A stretch of 64,000 nt of DNA from Bursaphelenchus xylophilus (GCA_904066235.2 CAJFCV020000003.1:9548001-9612000), one strand, 5' to 3'; shown: positions 31,086-44,205, counted from the stretch's first letter. The notes: a model not told the origin generated them from the sequence alone. Translations and numbers: made by a program.

Positions 31086-34000
31086 AAAAAATTTTATAAA
31101 TTTTTAGCATTACACTTGATACTTCCCCCTACCGAATTTATCTCTGGCAAAGAATATATTATACTCTCTTGAATTTTGATTTCTACGTCCCCTTTACCAT
31201 TAAAGATCTGCAAGAGAAAAAAGATTTTTTTCTTTTTTTTTCTATGTTTTCGCATTATGACTAATCACACTGTTGTCGTATTAATTACAACCCAAACAAA
31301 ATGAATTTACACCTCTCTGGAAGTAGTTGACCCTGCGGGCCCCGAAATGCTTTTGTGCGAATTCAGTGACGCTGGATGTAATTATACACCGTCTCGAGCG
31401 CTCCTTTCGTAAAACAGTTTCGCACACAATAATTACGTTTCGGACGTCATGCCGGCTATGCGTTATGTATATAGTCTTATTTACGGTTCGCGAAAAGGTT
31501 CCAGCCGTACTGTAGGGATCGTCGGGAGTGATATGGCGTGGAGATGGGAGGCGAGTGCTTATTTTAGAAGAACCTCTGTTGAAATTGTTTTTTGTTGAAG
31601 CGTAGTTGTTTGATTAAGGCAACAATCGACATAGCTCTAGGGCTTGTCCGGCAGCACCAATTTTCAAGGCGATTTTGGGCCCGGGGTCACCGGATAGCCC
31701 TGCCGGGGCCGGAAAGGGTCGTCTTGGCCCCGAGTCCCTTCAAGCTCGCTCGGCCCGGCCACACAGCAGGTCCGGTCCCGGAGCCATGTCTAGGCTCTAC
31801 GATAGTTTTTGACGTCTGCAAGCTAAATACTTTCAGTCATGATTTTTTCGATCTTATCCAGTAAGAAGCTATATACTAAATACCACGCTTGACACCGCAA
31901 CCAAGCTTCTGTCGAAAGTGAACCCCGTTCTTTGAGTCCTTGGAACTCGCAGCCCCATTTCTCCAATCTGCAAACATTTTTACCGTAGTTCACCCCTGGG
32001 TCCGCCGGGTCAAAATCTACGCCCATAAAGAAGTGGGCCGTTGAAACTCTGACTAGTCGTTGACATCATGCCCGCTCTGCTTGCGAGGAGAGTCTTCAAG
32101 AATCCTACCGTCGTGCTGTGAATACCGCATATAATTGGGTCTTGAGATAGGAGCGAAAAAAACAAACTTTGAACGCCAAAACGGTAGGGAGCAAAAGACG
32201 CTTCACGTTTCGCTGAATCGGCTGGTAATGACGCCTTTATGCGAAATATGCGGCCTTGTATAACCATAACGATGCCACGTACATGGTGTGGTCGTGGCGT
32301 CTTCTGGCTGTAGAACCTGGGTAATGAACGTAGAGGTGGTGAAAAAAAGCAGTAAAAATCATGTTTCGTTGAATTAGAGGTGCTATTTTGGCTTGCTGTG
32401 GGTGACCCGGAAGCCGGAACTTGGGCTTTTGGGCTTTAAACTAAGCGTTTTCAGTACTGCCGAATAGCAGAGCATAGTCTAAAATTGTCCTGGCGGAATT
32501 TGCACGAACTCTTATACTGTGGGGATGACGTGGTTAGCGCATGCGGCATAACTTTTACACTGCGATTTGAAGACGCAAAACCTTCTTCTTCACAGTAAGA
32601 AAGCCGCTTCTTTTGACGTTTGTCCCATTCAAAGAACCCTTTAGGTTTATAAAGTTTGTAACAGTGTGCACGAAGAATTACAACAGTCAAGGGTTCTGCG
32701 TTTATAGAATAGGGTTGTTGTACAAAAGAAGCTCTTGAATGCTCTTCAAATTGGCAATATGGGAAAACACCTGAAAAGGGGTTCGTTATTATATAATTCA
32801 ATGGCTAAAGTCTGGATTGCACAAGGTAGAAGCTACAAAATGAGACGCTACGCATGGTTCGAGTACCAGATGGTACTGTGCGGCTATGAGAATGGCTGTG
32901 AGACAGTTATATAGGTTGTAATTCTATTATATATAAAAAAGTGTTTCATGTCAAAAGCTGAAAGTAAAGGGTGTTTTTAGAGATGTAGCGGCAGACTTAA
33001 GCCTACAGAAGGGTCCAATATCTATAGCTATCATACAGCCTTTACTAAAAATAAGTATTTTCGGCATAGGACACCTCTATAGTGGGGTAAAATAAAATAA
33101 ATTTATAGCAAGATTTCAACTGCAATAATGTGGGTTCGTGCCAAAATCCAATGTAAAAATAGCAATGTTTGCCTTACGGTATCTTCACTGTGCCAACTGC
33201 ACCCCTTTACATACGCCAACAGAGACACTAAAGACCTAATATACGATATAATCGCCCAAACAAAGACCTCCAGATTTCGAAGATCCTATTGAAAACTGGC
33301 TTTTTGAAACTGTATAGCGGCTTTATATATCACACCGTATGTCCCTCTTCTATAAATCTGAACATCCGCTCCTTTGATCATGTTGTTTTCCAGCCTCCAT
33401 GAAGGCCGCTTAATTCTCCGAAACATGCTTTAAATCCTCTTGGCAGTGACGATTTCAAGTGTTCAAATTTATTAAAAAACACACAAAAAAAACTTTTTTG
33501 AGCAAATTGCGGAAACAAATAGACAAAGAAGGCCGACTTGAGATGATATGGTGTAATCCGTCGTGGGACGGCAGGCAGTATAAGGGAATAAGATTTGAAA
33601 CATTTTGGCTAATCAAAGGCTACGTTATTAACTAATAAGTTTGACGGAAGAAATGAGAAGTAAAACAAGAATATAAATAGAGGAAGAAACAATGTAGAAC
33701 GCTTCAATATATCTGAAGTACATCTTCAACATATGTACACAGCCTAAAGATATGTATTCGGCAACAAGAGACATGTTTAAAGTCAAATTTCGCTAATGTA
33801 TAACAAACTCAACTAATTGAAGGCAACGTTTTCAACAATTCTGCGGCTGACTCTCGGCAAACAATGTCAGCCAGGATGTTACACTAGAACTCTAATCAAC
33901 AACATGTCCTGAGGATGCTGGTGTGCGTGGAAGTTCCGTGAAAGTCGTACTGTAGACGCTGAGGGCACTGCAAGATACACTGCGGCCATAAAAGCGACGA

Positions 34001-34288
34001 TTTTTAGGGTTGAAGGCCTAGGAAGAACTGTTGATATTTCAATTGTCATCATGGCTGTTTTAGGTTGCAGGAATGAACATGATGACTCTGTAGATGTTAC
34101 AAGGATCTGTGGGATTCTGTAGCACCGCTAGTCACCTCCAAATTGACAACAGACTCCTCTCTGTTCGCAAAGCAAGCTTTCTGCCCCACTGTAGCGCTCT
34201 CAGATGTTGCCGCTCGCTTAACATCTTCCACGGGCACAATAGATAGTAGTTATCTGCATCTAAAGCCTCCACAGGCGTCCTCAGGCTT
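31086..34288. other. Gene-poor spacer
   Basis: About 3.2 kb without a supported gene. The segment 31640-31800 is a GC-rich island (GGGCCCGGGGTCACC, CTGCCGGGGCCGGAAAGG) whose terminal structure I could not resolve. Confidence 0.35.
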
Positions 34289-35430
34289 CTATCTCGGCCT
34301 ACCAAAGACATCCGCGGGGTAGCATCGACTCCGGCACTCTTCTGTCCAACAGCAGAACGATCGTACCATGTCGAAGGGGTTGAATCGATTTTTACGGCAC
34401 ATTTCCTTCGCCGCTCGGTATGGATCCAGACTGTGCACAATCTCCTTGGCAGCTGAAAACAAAAGCGGTTAAATTTCGTAGCGATTTGTGGGAAATATCA
34501 AAAAAGATTTTGCAAATCTCAAACCCCTTTTTCTCTATGTCCTAAAGACTAAAAAACGCTTGGCTAAGCTTTGTGTGAAGCTTAATAAGTTGAGAACTTC
34601 CTCGAAATAGCAAGTCACTGCAAAGCCATTGGCTTAGCAAGGCCAAGGATTAATTGCTTGTAATGAATTATTTTCCAAACTTGAGACGACAATATAATAC
34701 TATTTCAAAGTCTGGTGAGATGTAATGGCACTCACACAATTTCTGAAGCGCTACTTGAAAAACTGCCTCAGGGAAAATACAAAATACAAAGTGGGGTGTA
34801 AAGGGCGTGTTAGTCATTTTACAGATATTAGTGGTGTTTAAAAACGTCGAAAAAGTTTATTTTTTGTAGGCACGGGATTATATAGCTCTATTTCTGAACA
34901 TGGTGTCATCGAAATCGCTACTTTTTAAGGTCACGACGGTAAGATTAACTAAAATTTTGGGCCCGATTTTCCCCCCGAAATGCCGGATTTCCCCAAATTT
35001 CTCGACGATTAGGCTTGAAACGGAAACGAGTAAAATTAGCAGTAAATGAGTAATCCTTACCGTAGTCATATTCGCTTCCTACGAAGCAGGGTTGAAACCG
35101 CTTCACGCAATCGCCCCCTTCGCAAATCGTAGCCGGGTACGAGCAGGTTGACGTCAGCACGCCCAACATCTTCGTAACGCAAAGACTCTGCTCCAGGTTC
35201 CGTGACGCACAATCCACGTGCGCATCCTCGGCGTCCTCGCTCGGAGCGCAGGGTAGGCTGAAAATGCCGCGCCGAATGAAAGGGTCGGGGATGTCGCCGA
35301 ACCAGTTGTCGCGAAAATGCCGCACATCCAAATGATGCCGGTGTGGACGTTGTTGTTTGGGCCGCAAAACTTGTGACGCGTGGCAAATGTAGAGGGTGAC
35401 AAGGTATGAAAACACACCTTGCAGTAGCAT
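34289..35430 (-). CDS. Secreted cysteine-rich protein, family unknown
   Basis: Two exons on the minus strand: 35430-35061 and 34452-34289, joined through a GTAAGG donor and a TTTTCAG acceptor with matching phase (G|CT gives Ala), 177 aa. The N-terminus MLLQGVFSYLVTLYICHASQ is a clear signal peptide. The mature part carries about twelve cysteines: SLPCAPS, HVDCASR, QSLCVTK, LTSTCSYP, ATICEGGDCVK, FQPCFVG, AKEMCRK, SFCCWTEECRSRCYP. That fits a disulphide-bonded secreted or cuticle-associated protein. It contains an HHLDVRHFRDNWFGDIPDPF stretch and a predicted helix (AKEIVHSLDPYRAAKEM). I do not recognise the fold. It is the only convincing gene between 25.2 and 62 kb. The intron is 608 bp. An upstream in-frame TTG allows two more residues, but the ATG at 35430 is the better start. 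Confidence 0.68.
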
Positions 35431-36500
35431 GGTCAAGTCTGGAAGCAGAAGCGTAAGGATTTTTTGATTTCTATAGGTAAAGTTGAGAAAAAAAACGAAA
35501 ATCGTATATCAATGCCATGAACATTATAATTATTGTCGGGACGGGAGAAACAGTCGTTTCGATATGCCAAATAAAGAAGTGGATATAGTGTTAAGTTCGT
35601 TGCTTCCGAACAGAACTCCGAACAACACTCGCAACATTACAAATCCCTTGTTCGTTTCAAATTAAGTGGTCTCGAGGAGTGGCCAAGCCGCGAAATGAGC
35701 TCAATTTTATGGCCGTGCCTCCGGGTCCGCGTCGCAGACTCCGCCCCGCCACCGAAACAGATTAAACATAGTAGGGGCCAAACAATAAGTTTTGGACGTT
35801 AAATATAAAAGAGGTTCCATTTAAGGGCCGCGGCCGCTGGCCCCGCCCACTTTTGTGCTAATGAGGAAAAGGGAGGATATGCGTATTTTAATCGAAGCGA
35901 ATAATAGGGGCGTGAGGAGTTGGGCTTAATCATGAATCTCAACAACGCCTCGACTATGCAATTATATCGCATAAAAAGTAATATAGTTTTTACAAAAAAA
36001 AACAATATTTACAAACTCCCTGATTGCCCGCTCAAAAAAAAAACTGTTAATTGCAATAATTGTCAGCTAAATTAAGCGCGTTTACCAACCAAATACAAAT
36101 ACTCAATGGAAATCGAATTAATTATTTTGATATCTCGGATATTGTACGGGAATATTCGAGTATTAGTTTGGGGACGAATGGTCGATTAATGCCCGTCAAA
36201 ACACAATAAAAACAATGGCGCCGCATTCCGACGGGGATGGCCTCGGCCGCCGACACTGTAATTACTATGACGAATTTGGGGGTTATTTTTAACGTGCGCT
36301 CGGAATTTTTTCTCGAAATCAAGGCACCGAATGATGAGATGGTGGGGGATACGGTGCAAAAAAGATTTGTGTACGGTCTGGACATAATAGGGAGTTGTGG
36401 GAAAATTCCTGATAATTTTCTTCAAAATAGGGAGACTGTGTGAATAGAGGAGGGATGAAGATGACACTGTGACAGACTTAGTCATCATGGGCTCTAGGTT
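35431..36500. other. Spacer upstream of the secreted-protein gene
   Basis: No coding sequence supported. It should include the promoter of the minus-strand gene starting at 35430. Confidence 0.35.
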
Positions 36501-36611
36501 CAGAGGCGTAGCTGACCAAAAATTCTGGAGGGGGGAGGTTGCCTGGGGGTCACAATGTAAAAAATTAAAAATTACCTTGGTCCCCCCGGACCATTTTTTT
36601 CTGCGCCTCTG
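36501..36611. mobile_element. hAT-like short element (CAGAGGCGTAGC ends)
   Basis: It starts CAGAGGCGTAGCTGACC and ends TTCTGCGCCTCTG. The internal GGAGGGGGGAGG is loosely mirrored by GGTCCCCCCGGACC. The CAGAGGCG ends are hAT-like. The candidate 8-bp flanks TCTAGGTT and CCTAGCTA match at only five positions. The surrounding sequence (GAGGGATGAAGATG and TAGTCATCATGGG) also occurs at about 47399-47632, marking an older dispersed repeat. Confidence 0.5.
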
Positions 36612-38612
36612 CCTAGCTAAGTCAGTGTAAGTCAGTGTCTAATGTACCCCTTATTTCTCTCATTTTGCTACAAAATGTTTTTTGTACTCAATTTGGACTC
36701 AATAGATCCATGTTTACAATACTTTTTTTCATCTTGTTAGATGTAAAGTGCCAATGTTCCACACTTATCTCGCCAAAATACATACATATTCTGAGTTTCT
36801 CCCCCATACATTACTCTTGTATTCAAATCCAAACACCATTATTCAGCAATGATTAGTCCGAATCGAACTCTGAATTCCTAAGCTTTAATCGCATTAAGTA
36901 CCATTATCATTTTTTGCCCTATTTTTACTCCATTAAAATCCCCAATTTGCGAGCTTACATGAGATGCCACCTACACGTCGGCTACCAGTTCAAGTGGCGG
37001 AAAATCTAGTGTTACAGTTTTTAAGAGGAGACGGTTTGGTCAAGGAGTGTTGTACGACTATCAAGGCCCTTGTAGTTGACAGTGAAAAGGGCAGATGATG
37101 CCGAAAAAAAGTGTTAAAAAGCTTGTCGAAATGACCGTTGTAATGAAGGTTTTGGAGGTGAATCAGAAATTGAAAAGAATTTTGTAATGTGTTCTTTATC
37201 ACACTACAAAAAAAACTTAAAGACTGTTATTGACGGGTGTTACAAATGATTCACTATAAGTCATCTTTTTGGTAAGAGAAGTATTTCAAGCTGGTGTGGA
37301 TTTTGCATACATTACATATATACTTTAAATTTTTCCCTATGAATTCTAGCTTTCTTTGCAGCCGAGAAATTCAATGTTCTTCTTTGTCGAGAGAACAGGT
37401 AGAACTAGGGGAGTAAGCCAGACAAAAAACAGTTAAGATTTCTGGGCTTTGTAACGAGAGGTAATTTAAAGGAGGCCTCAAATGTCTCCGCCAAAAAATA
37501 GTCTCTCCGCCAACGCAAGAAAATTTTTTTTTCCGTATTCTAAAATCGCCCGACTTCAAATTTTAAAATCAATTTAAACTTCTTGGATAGCTGCAACGAG
37601 CACGGAGATATTCGCAAATACTTTCTGCAATATTTCTTGGAACACCCTTTACTTTTGCCACTTATATAGGCCGAAAAACTTGCCCGCTACACCTGCAAAG
37701 TGCGAGCAAAAAATTCAGATTAGATATATGCATATTACATACATCGCATACAGATAATTCCCCGTTAATCTTGAGAAACTCCGAGTTGCGTTCCAAAGGA
37801 AATGCGTATTTACATAAATAGCTTATACTGTAATCCTCTTTCCTCTACAGTAATTTCGTAGGTGTTGTGCGAAGTTCCGGCCCAAACTGCCCCCCACTTT
37901 TTCTATGATTAAAAATTTTTTCGGCTATTTTTATGCAGATCCAACTTAATTGACTGCACGCTCAACAAGCAATTAGCAAGTTGGAGGAAAAAAGTAGCGC
38001 GCCTTCACGCGACCGCATTCAGTTTTCGGGCTGCGGGAGAGTTCCGTTTGTTGTAAATTTACAATTTTTTACAAACCGTAGGTTCCAAATGCTTACATTC
38101 GGAGTGTAGGGAATGTAAAGTCAAACAGTAATTGGAGATCATAATCTTGGACGGCACGAAAGTAATTACAGTCGCAGGACGGAAAAATGAAGTTATTACG
38201 AGCCAACATGGTAGTAGTAAAAATTTTTGTTGTATTTTAGGATTTTCGGAAGGTATTCCGCATTTTTGGCGCCTCAAATTTCGACCGTTGGCTCTCAATG
38301 ACTCATGAATGTAAGATGTAAACTAATAAGTATTTTTAAAGCTCTATCGCTAAGCGTTTCAACGACACACAGCATCTCGTGTAATTTGAAAAGTGTAGTG
38401 TTTTTCGAGCCTCCAAAGTAGCCGATCTTTTGTAAAAATATCGCTTCAAAGAAAATGCACACCGGCTTCGAATATTCACAATCCAAAATGGTAATATAAA
38501 CAGGCTGAATATCAATTTTTTGAAATATTGGGCTTCCATTTGTAACCGCAGCCTATATACATACACTACAATTTTTTTTCTTAAGTTATTGTTGCGTGGC
38601 CAACGAGACTCA
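36612..38612. other. Spacer, nothing recognised
   Basis: AT-rich, with no supported gene, RNA or clear repeat. Confidence 0.4.
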
Positions 38613-38803
38613 ATGAAACTTTGCTCAAGCTTAGGCTATTGTTTGCCAACACTTGCAAAATTTTTCTATTATACTGTACTCCGGGAAGAACAAAACAAAA
38701 AAAATAATGGACAAAAGCCGCCTTTTGTCTGGTTCACTCTCATCATCTTGTGTGCTCTCTCGCAGGTTGCACTGAGTGTCTCGGCTGCCGCGGAAAACAT
38801 GGG
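38613..38803 (+). CDS. Possible first exon of a secreted or membrane protein (weak)
   Basis: An open frame ends with PPFVWFTLIILCALSQVALS and SAAAENM before a GGTAAA donor-like site. The stretch resembles a signal peptide with its cleavage region. The N-terminal part is less protein-like and a partner exon downstream was not found. It may be chance. Confidence 0.15.
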
Positions 38804-38816
38804 TAAAAAAATTTAG

Positions 38817-39694
38817 AGAGTAATTTATGGATAGTAAAATTTGAGGAGAACTTGCATACAACACTTGAGAGGCTTCCTTAAGTCATCAACTAACTGAATT
38901 TCAACACTTTGCTTTATTTTTCCTCAAAGTTCACTCTAACATTTCTGAGTGTAGGAGTAGAGCACTCCTAATCAATTTCGTTTTGCTCAATTTTATTAAA
39001 TTTTTCGGAAAAAACTTTTGTCAATTGGAAAAAAATTCAATTTTCTTTGTTCGGAAAAGGTTATATTCCAGACAATTACCTTAGCAATTAAAAGTAAAAA
39101 GAATTATAAAAAATTTATTTCTGGAATTCGACACGGTTTGTCATGTATTTTGCTTCGGGCAATTCTCCATTTTTAGTCTTATAAATTATTTGTTGTGATT
39201 TAAATTCCTATTGTCTCGCTTCTGCTGCCGATTCTGAAGTCACTGCTTCCTTTTTGAGGTCACTGCGTAGAAAAGAAAGGTTTAAGACGTAGTTGTTTAC
39301 AGCGTTGTGTATGCCAAATAGTAACCATCGTACAATTTAATTTCGAGGTTGGAAAACAAACCACTTAGACGAGAATTTGTAGAAAATTTAACACTCTTCC
39401 ATACATATAATAATGTAAAACGTTTAACTAGGCGTTTACCGTATGAAAAATTTCAATCGTAACTCCTAGAAAGGAACGCCTAAAAGTGTTTGAACAAGCG
39501 TTGGCACACAGGTTGCAAAATGCTGACGTTTCAATTAATCCTTGGAAGTCTTAGCCTCTTCAATGTCTAGGTTTCGAGAGAGAACGTGAAATGCGGAGAG
39601 TCGGCTAGACGAAAAACGGTGTTTCTCTCTAACTTTTTAGTTTCTGCATGGAAAAGTTTGAAGGTTTTCATAGTCATCATGCACTGTATAAGTA
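38817..39694. other. Spacer, nothing recognised
   Basis: AT-rich and gene-free. Confidence 0.4.
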
Positions 39695-39872
39695 AGTTAC
39701 AGGTCGAGACATATATCAAAAAAATCGTGGAGTTGCGAGAAAAGTTCTAACGATGTTTTTGCTCTTATAAACCAAAATTGGGCAGTAAATTTTCACATAT
39801 TCTGAATCAGAAAAATTTTGCGATGTCTCGACCTGTAACTCCATACTCCATAGAAGTACTTTCCTTGTAAAA
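39695..39872. mobile_element. Palindromic element 'family I', copy 3 (internally deleted)
   Basis: TTACAGGTCGAGACATATAT, AAACCAAAATTGGGCAG, TCTGAATCAGAAAAATTTTG and CATAGAAGTACTTTCCTTG match the arms of the 4061-4526 copy. The left terminus and central region are missing or degenerate. Confidence 0.7.
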
Positions 39873-41259
39873 TTTATGAGCCCAAAAGAGCGTGTTAATG
39901 TTTCAACTTGTCTTCTAAAAATCCTGCTTTTTTGCTCACGAATCGAACTTTACCCAATGACGGATAAACGCAGAACGCGTAGTCATTGTGCGTCTCAATA
40001 ACCAACTTGTTAGGATAATTGACCCAGTGAATGCAGTTCCTGGAGGTCTAAAAGCGGTTTACAACTTCGTATACGGAGAATACATATGTGCATACATACA
40101 TATATCTACACATATATTTCCGAGAAAATTAGAAAGTCATAAAATATCGTGAGAAAGGCGGCGAAAAAAATGCAAAAATTTCGTTTTTTATCTGGACATG
40201 TACTTGTATTATATTTCCATTCAGCATACAGCTTTTGTCCGTAGAATGTAGTAGTATATGCAAGGTTTTTTGTCTATACTTGTTGCAGCTTGAAGACATG
40301 TTTTCATAAACAAGATGACTAATAAAGCGTTGTAATCTCAAAAAAACTCGAGAAGTTCCCGAAATGATTTTGTACTTGAAATGGTAGGGAAGTGCAAGTG
40401 CAAATTGTCCGAACCCTTGAGCGCAAGTTGTATCAAATATTGGAACTTTTAGCACGCCCGTTGCATAGCTAAAATTTAGAACAGAGCGGTCCGAGGGGGA
40501 AGCTTTCAGGCCACATTTTCGCCTACCTTTAAAAGAAAAAAATTTACTTTTAGTGGGGGTATTGTTTACCATGTTAGGACCAAAATTCTTCACTTTTTAA
40601 TTCTCAAAAAAGATCTAAATCTTGCCAATTTTCGACAAAAACTCTTGATTCATTGCAAAGCGCGAGCTAAAAAAATCTTGCATTCGTCTTTCTGTTAGAT
40701 GTATTCACTGAAAATTTGTGCCATGTTGCGTCAAACCACTTTTGCTGTGAAGCTAAGAGTAAACAGATGATGTTGCTACTGAGTAAAAGGCATCATTGTA
40801 TCTCACTGCTCCTTGGCCTTCGGGGAACGCCACATTTTTTTACATTTGTTTTTGTCACGACCAGTGTGCATCGCAACCCAAAATTGTAGGGAATTTACGG
40901 TAATCGTTTCGGAAATTGAATGCAAAAAAAGTATTTATCCCAAGGCAACATTCGTCAATAGAAAAAATATTATAAAGTTTGGTAAGCCTCGCACAAGAGA
41001 AGTTTGGAATTTATTGACGAAGTTCCGGTTTATATTAGATTTGGGGCATCAACAGTGGGATTAATATATACTTCTGAACATGTGTTCCGTAAAATGCCGG
41101 AGAACAGAGTATAATCAAGATTTCGTTAACGTATGAAAAACTACCTCCTACGTTGTGGACGCAACTAGCGAAGTAAGTCATTCAGGTAAGCTGCTAAATC
41201 TTGCCTAAACTTCATATCTACATATTGTGGAATCTAAGAGCGCAAAGTCACAGCTTCTA
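39873..41259. other. Spacer with an unassigned minus-strand open frame
   Basis: A 154-codon open frame on the minus strand (40593-40129) lacks a recognisable domain and splice context, and I do not call it a gene. Around 40620-40760 are weak family J-like blocks (CAAAGCGCGAGCTAAAAAAA). Confidence 0.3.
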
Positions 41260-42508
41260 CAGGGTGCGCCAAAAATATTGGGACTCATATTTTTACTTGC
41301 CCTGCGGGATGTAATGGTACAAGAGCAAAGTGGTCGCTTGTGCAAACGTGCAATGCTCCCAAGAATCTATCTTCAAAGTTTCAGACAGAGTAGTCGTATA
41401 CGACACCTGTTCTGCCATTATAAGTGCTCACAACTAAGGCCCCTGAGACACGGACCCCAAAATGGATAAAAATTGGAAACACTAGTTTTACCGTTGCATG
41501 CTATGGCAGAAATTCACTTTATATGACAGAGTAGCGGTCGCTTTTTATACACTAAAAATGATTTTTACTTATAATGACGATTACATATTTTACAGCCCGT
41601 CAAAGTCGGCCTAAAAACGCGCCGTTTTCCAGAAAACTTCCGTAAGATCAAAGATTTTTATATAGAAGTTTCCATGTAAGGTTCCCAGCGTATTAGGCAT
41701 CAGAGATACTTTTATAAGGACAACGAGAGTCTGACTAGTTGTCTTTGAAAAATTATTTTTTTATCTTCTGCCTCTGGGGGATGAAATAATGACTATAGCG
41801 GTAGAATTTACTCTAAGGTTGCTCGTCAAGTGAGCTTGGACTGAAGATCGCTAAAAGTAATTCAGTTGTGTCAAGATGTATCCCGAGTATAGCGTTACGT
41901 CGATTTTTACGCTCAAGTACTTTTCAACTTGTAGTAAACTGCCAAAATATATCAAGCTTCGAAGGACCGTGCCTCCAATCCGCACCACAAAGTTTTTTCC
42001 ATACAGAAACTGTCCCCTTGTAGGTGTAGATTTTCTTTTACAGTATGACAATTCCCTATGTACACACTCTATAACCACAAAATTTTAGAGCAACACGGGC
42101 GATACTGTGGTATTGAGATCGTTAAAAACATAAAAATCCGAACTTTCGGTATTTTTTTTTGTTTTTTCGACCAGCGTCGCCATATCGGTCGTCAACCATG
42201 ATTACATACGTTGTTACGAAGTGAATAGCATGTGCTTTAAAAACAATAAATTTGAAGGATCTTACTTTCCCTTAGCGGAAATAATGGCCAAATTGATTTC
42301 CCGGTCATCCACTTGAAAAGAAAATTTTGGTCCCCTAAAAAGTTTTGAATATTTTTTCAAGTTTGCAATAGGCCCCAACCCTGGCATTACCGTTGCCGTA
42401 TAGCAAGACTGTTACCCTTGCTAAAACGGCCAAAAGTTTTGATTCCAAGGCCAGCCGAAAAAAGCTACACGGAATTGATTTTTGTCCCAATATTTTTGGC
42501 GCACCCTG
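41260..42508 (-). mobile_element. Degenerate Tc1-like transposon
   Basis: The terminal repeats CAGGGTGCGCCAAAAATATT and AATATTTTTGGCGCACCCTG are perfect complements, flanked by TA at 41258-41259 and 42509-42510. The length of 1249 bp fits a Tc1-size element. On the minus strand, short frames resemble Tc1 transposase pieces: FQVDDREINLAIISAKGK (compare the DDR-I helix-turn-helix region), then VRIGGTVLRSLIYFG and VKIDVTLYSGYIL (compare the GGxSVMVWG...MN...YIxIL region). Many stops and frameshifts make it inactive. Confidence 0.65.
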
Positions 42509-42510
42509 TA

Positions 42511-44027
42511 CTTCTGGGCGATAGCTGAGACATTCAACTGAGGATAGTCAGCCCGAGAGGACACGATTTTCGTCCATTACTTCTACAGTACGCGTGGCCA
42601 TGTTCCCTCGTTTTGAGCCCTCTTTCGCAAAGAAGACCGTGAAATATCTCAAGGGTCGGTGAACCCTGCGAGCGAAACCTTTCAATTGTGTAATTTTGTA
42701 GCTCCTTAAGGGCGCATCTCCGAAATCTGACGCAAATCTGCATCCCCCATCTAAAGCACTTCCTTCTTTAGCTCTACGTTATGCTTGCAGCCTTCCGCAC
42801 AACGCTACAACCAATCGCCGACACCGCATTGCGGACCACCATCTCATACAGACTCCATGACATTACCCGTTTCTCTAATCGTCTCAGCGTTGCAGAGCCT
42901 AAAGATTAGTGCGAGGTAAACACGTGTATAATCTCCCTTTTCGATTATTACAATTTCGGAAAAGGATCGGAGTGGAACCGGCAACTGACTCATCGACCTT
43001 CACGCCACTCATATCACCCGAACCGAAACATTTAAACTGCTCTTTGACACTTCTTATCCGTCGCCGAAACTTCGAGAAACCGCTTTATCCGGATGGTCTT
43101 AAAACTTACAGTACGCGCTAAGCTGATTAGGTCACGGAGGTTCGGTAAATTTAGCTGATCCGTTTGTGAGGAGCAGCGTCACAAGTCAGTAATTACAATT
43201 TGGGGGGTAATTAGCGTAGAGGAAACTGGTTAGGCAATAGAGTTTTGGGCATAGCCATTGGGCGAAATGACATAGATTTTCAGGGGTCTGAAGTTATAAA
43301 AAGGAGTAATTAAAATTTTGTAAGAACTGGAAAAATAAGTTCAACTAGACAGTCATTAATTACGGTGTCCGGTTGTGTATGTAGTGATGGTTACAAGATT
43401 GTAAAAATAGATTTTTTATTCGAACAATCGAAAGAACTCATCGCTGAGACTTACAATTTTCAGACTTTCGCGTTAGAAAAAACTCCAAACCACTACAACT
43501 CGAGCGAAAAGCAAACAGAGTGTGGTGTTTATTATAACCGGTAATTGTCAAAAGTCTACAGACAACTAATCATTCACCAATTTTTGTACAACTGTCCACG
43601 CATTAGATTTGCTATGGACGTTATAGCAAATACAAATTGTGAAAGCGGTACGACGAAGAGTTGCGAAGAGAGCCCGCTATGTCATTATTCGATTTACTTT
43701 AGAAAAATTTTTGGTGGCTAATCAGAGCAAAGAAGAGAGGAATTTGTAGGTTAAAGTATTAGATGGTTATCGTATAGAGCAAAGTGGTAAACTTGAGAGA
43801 TGTTTGCGAACCTAGTAAACAGACATATGTATGTAGTGGATATTGACAACGAAATCAGCTACAAATTCTATAAATTTTTGTTTGCACAATTCCCAAAATT
43901 TCTGAAAATAGCCACGTGAAGGATAAGTGCATAGCATGCGGCCTGATTAACGTATTCCTGTAGGGCCCAATTAAACGTTGCTCAAGTTTTCGAAAGTTTT
44001 AACATGCGCTTTGCAGCCAAGATGTTC
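42511..44027. other. Spacer, nothing recognised
   Basis: No supported gene or repeat. Confidence 0.4.
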
Positions 44028-44205
44028 GACGGGCTTCCGGAGAGTCGTCGGACTGATCTTTGGCGTTTGCACTGTGCGAAAGACGTCAGGGTGCCACCGA
44101 CAGCCCAAAAAGCCTATTGCACGGTGCAGAAAGCAAAAAATTGCACAGTGCAAAGAAAGCTTTTGTTTTCGCAGAATGCGGGATTTTAGCCCGGCGAGAG
44201 AACGA
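44028..44205. mobile_element. CTAG/GCACTGTGC element (type A), degenerate
   Basis: GGGCTTCCGGAGAGTCGTCG, GACTGATCTTTGGCGTTTGC, GCACTGTGCGAAAGACGTCA, TTGCACGGTGCAGA and TTGCACAGTGCAAAG follow the order of the 56141-56340 element. The right terminus fades at GCGGGATTTTAGCCCGGCG. Confidence 0.75.

Noticed and set aside
31640..31800. GC-rich island as a gene or hAT element
   Set aside because: No terminal repeats, target duplication or recognisable protein could be established.
32840..32890. Possible tRNA B-box (GGTTCGAGTACC)
   Set aside because: No matching A-box or cloverleaf arms at the right spacing could be drawn.
40129..40593. 154-codon minus-strand open frame
   Set aside because: No recognisable domain, no splice context and low-complexity ends. 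Kept only as a note in the spacer entry.
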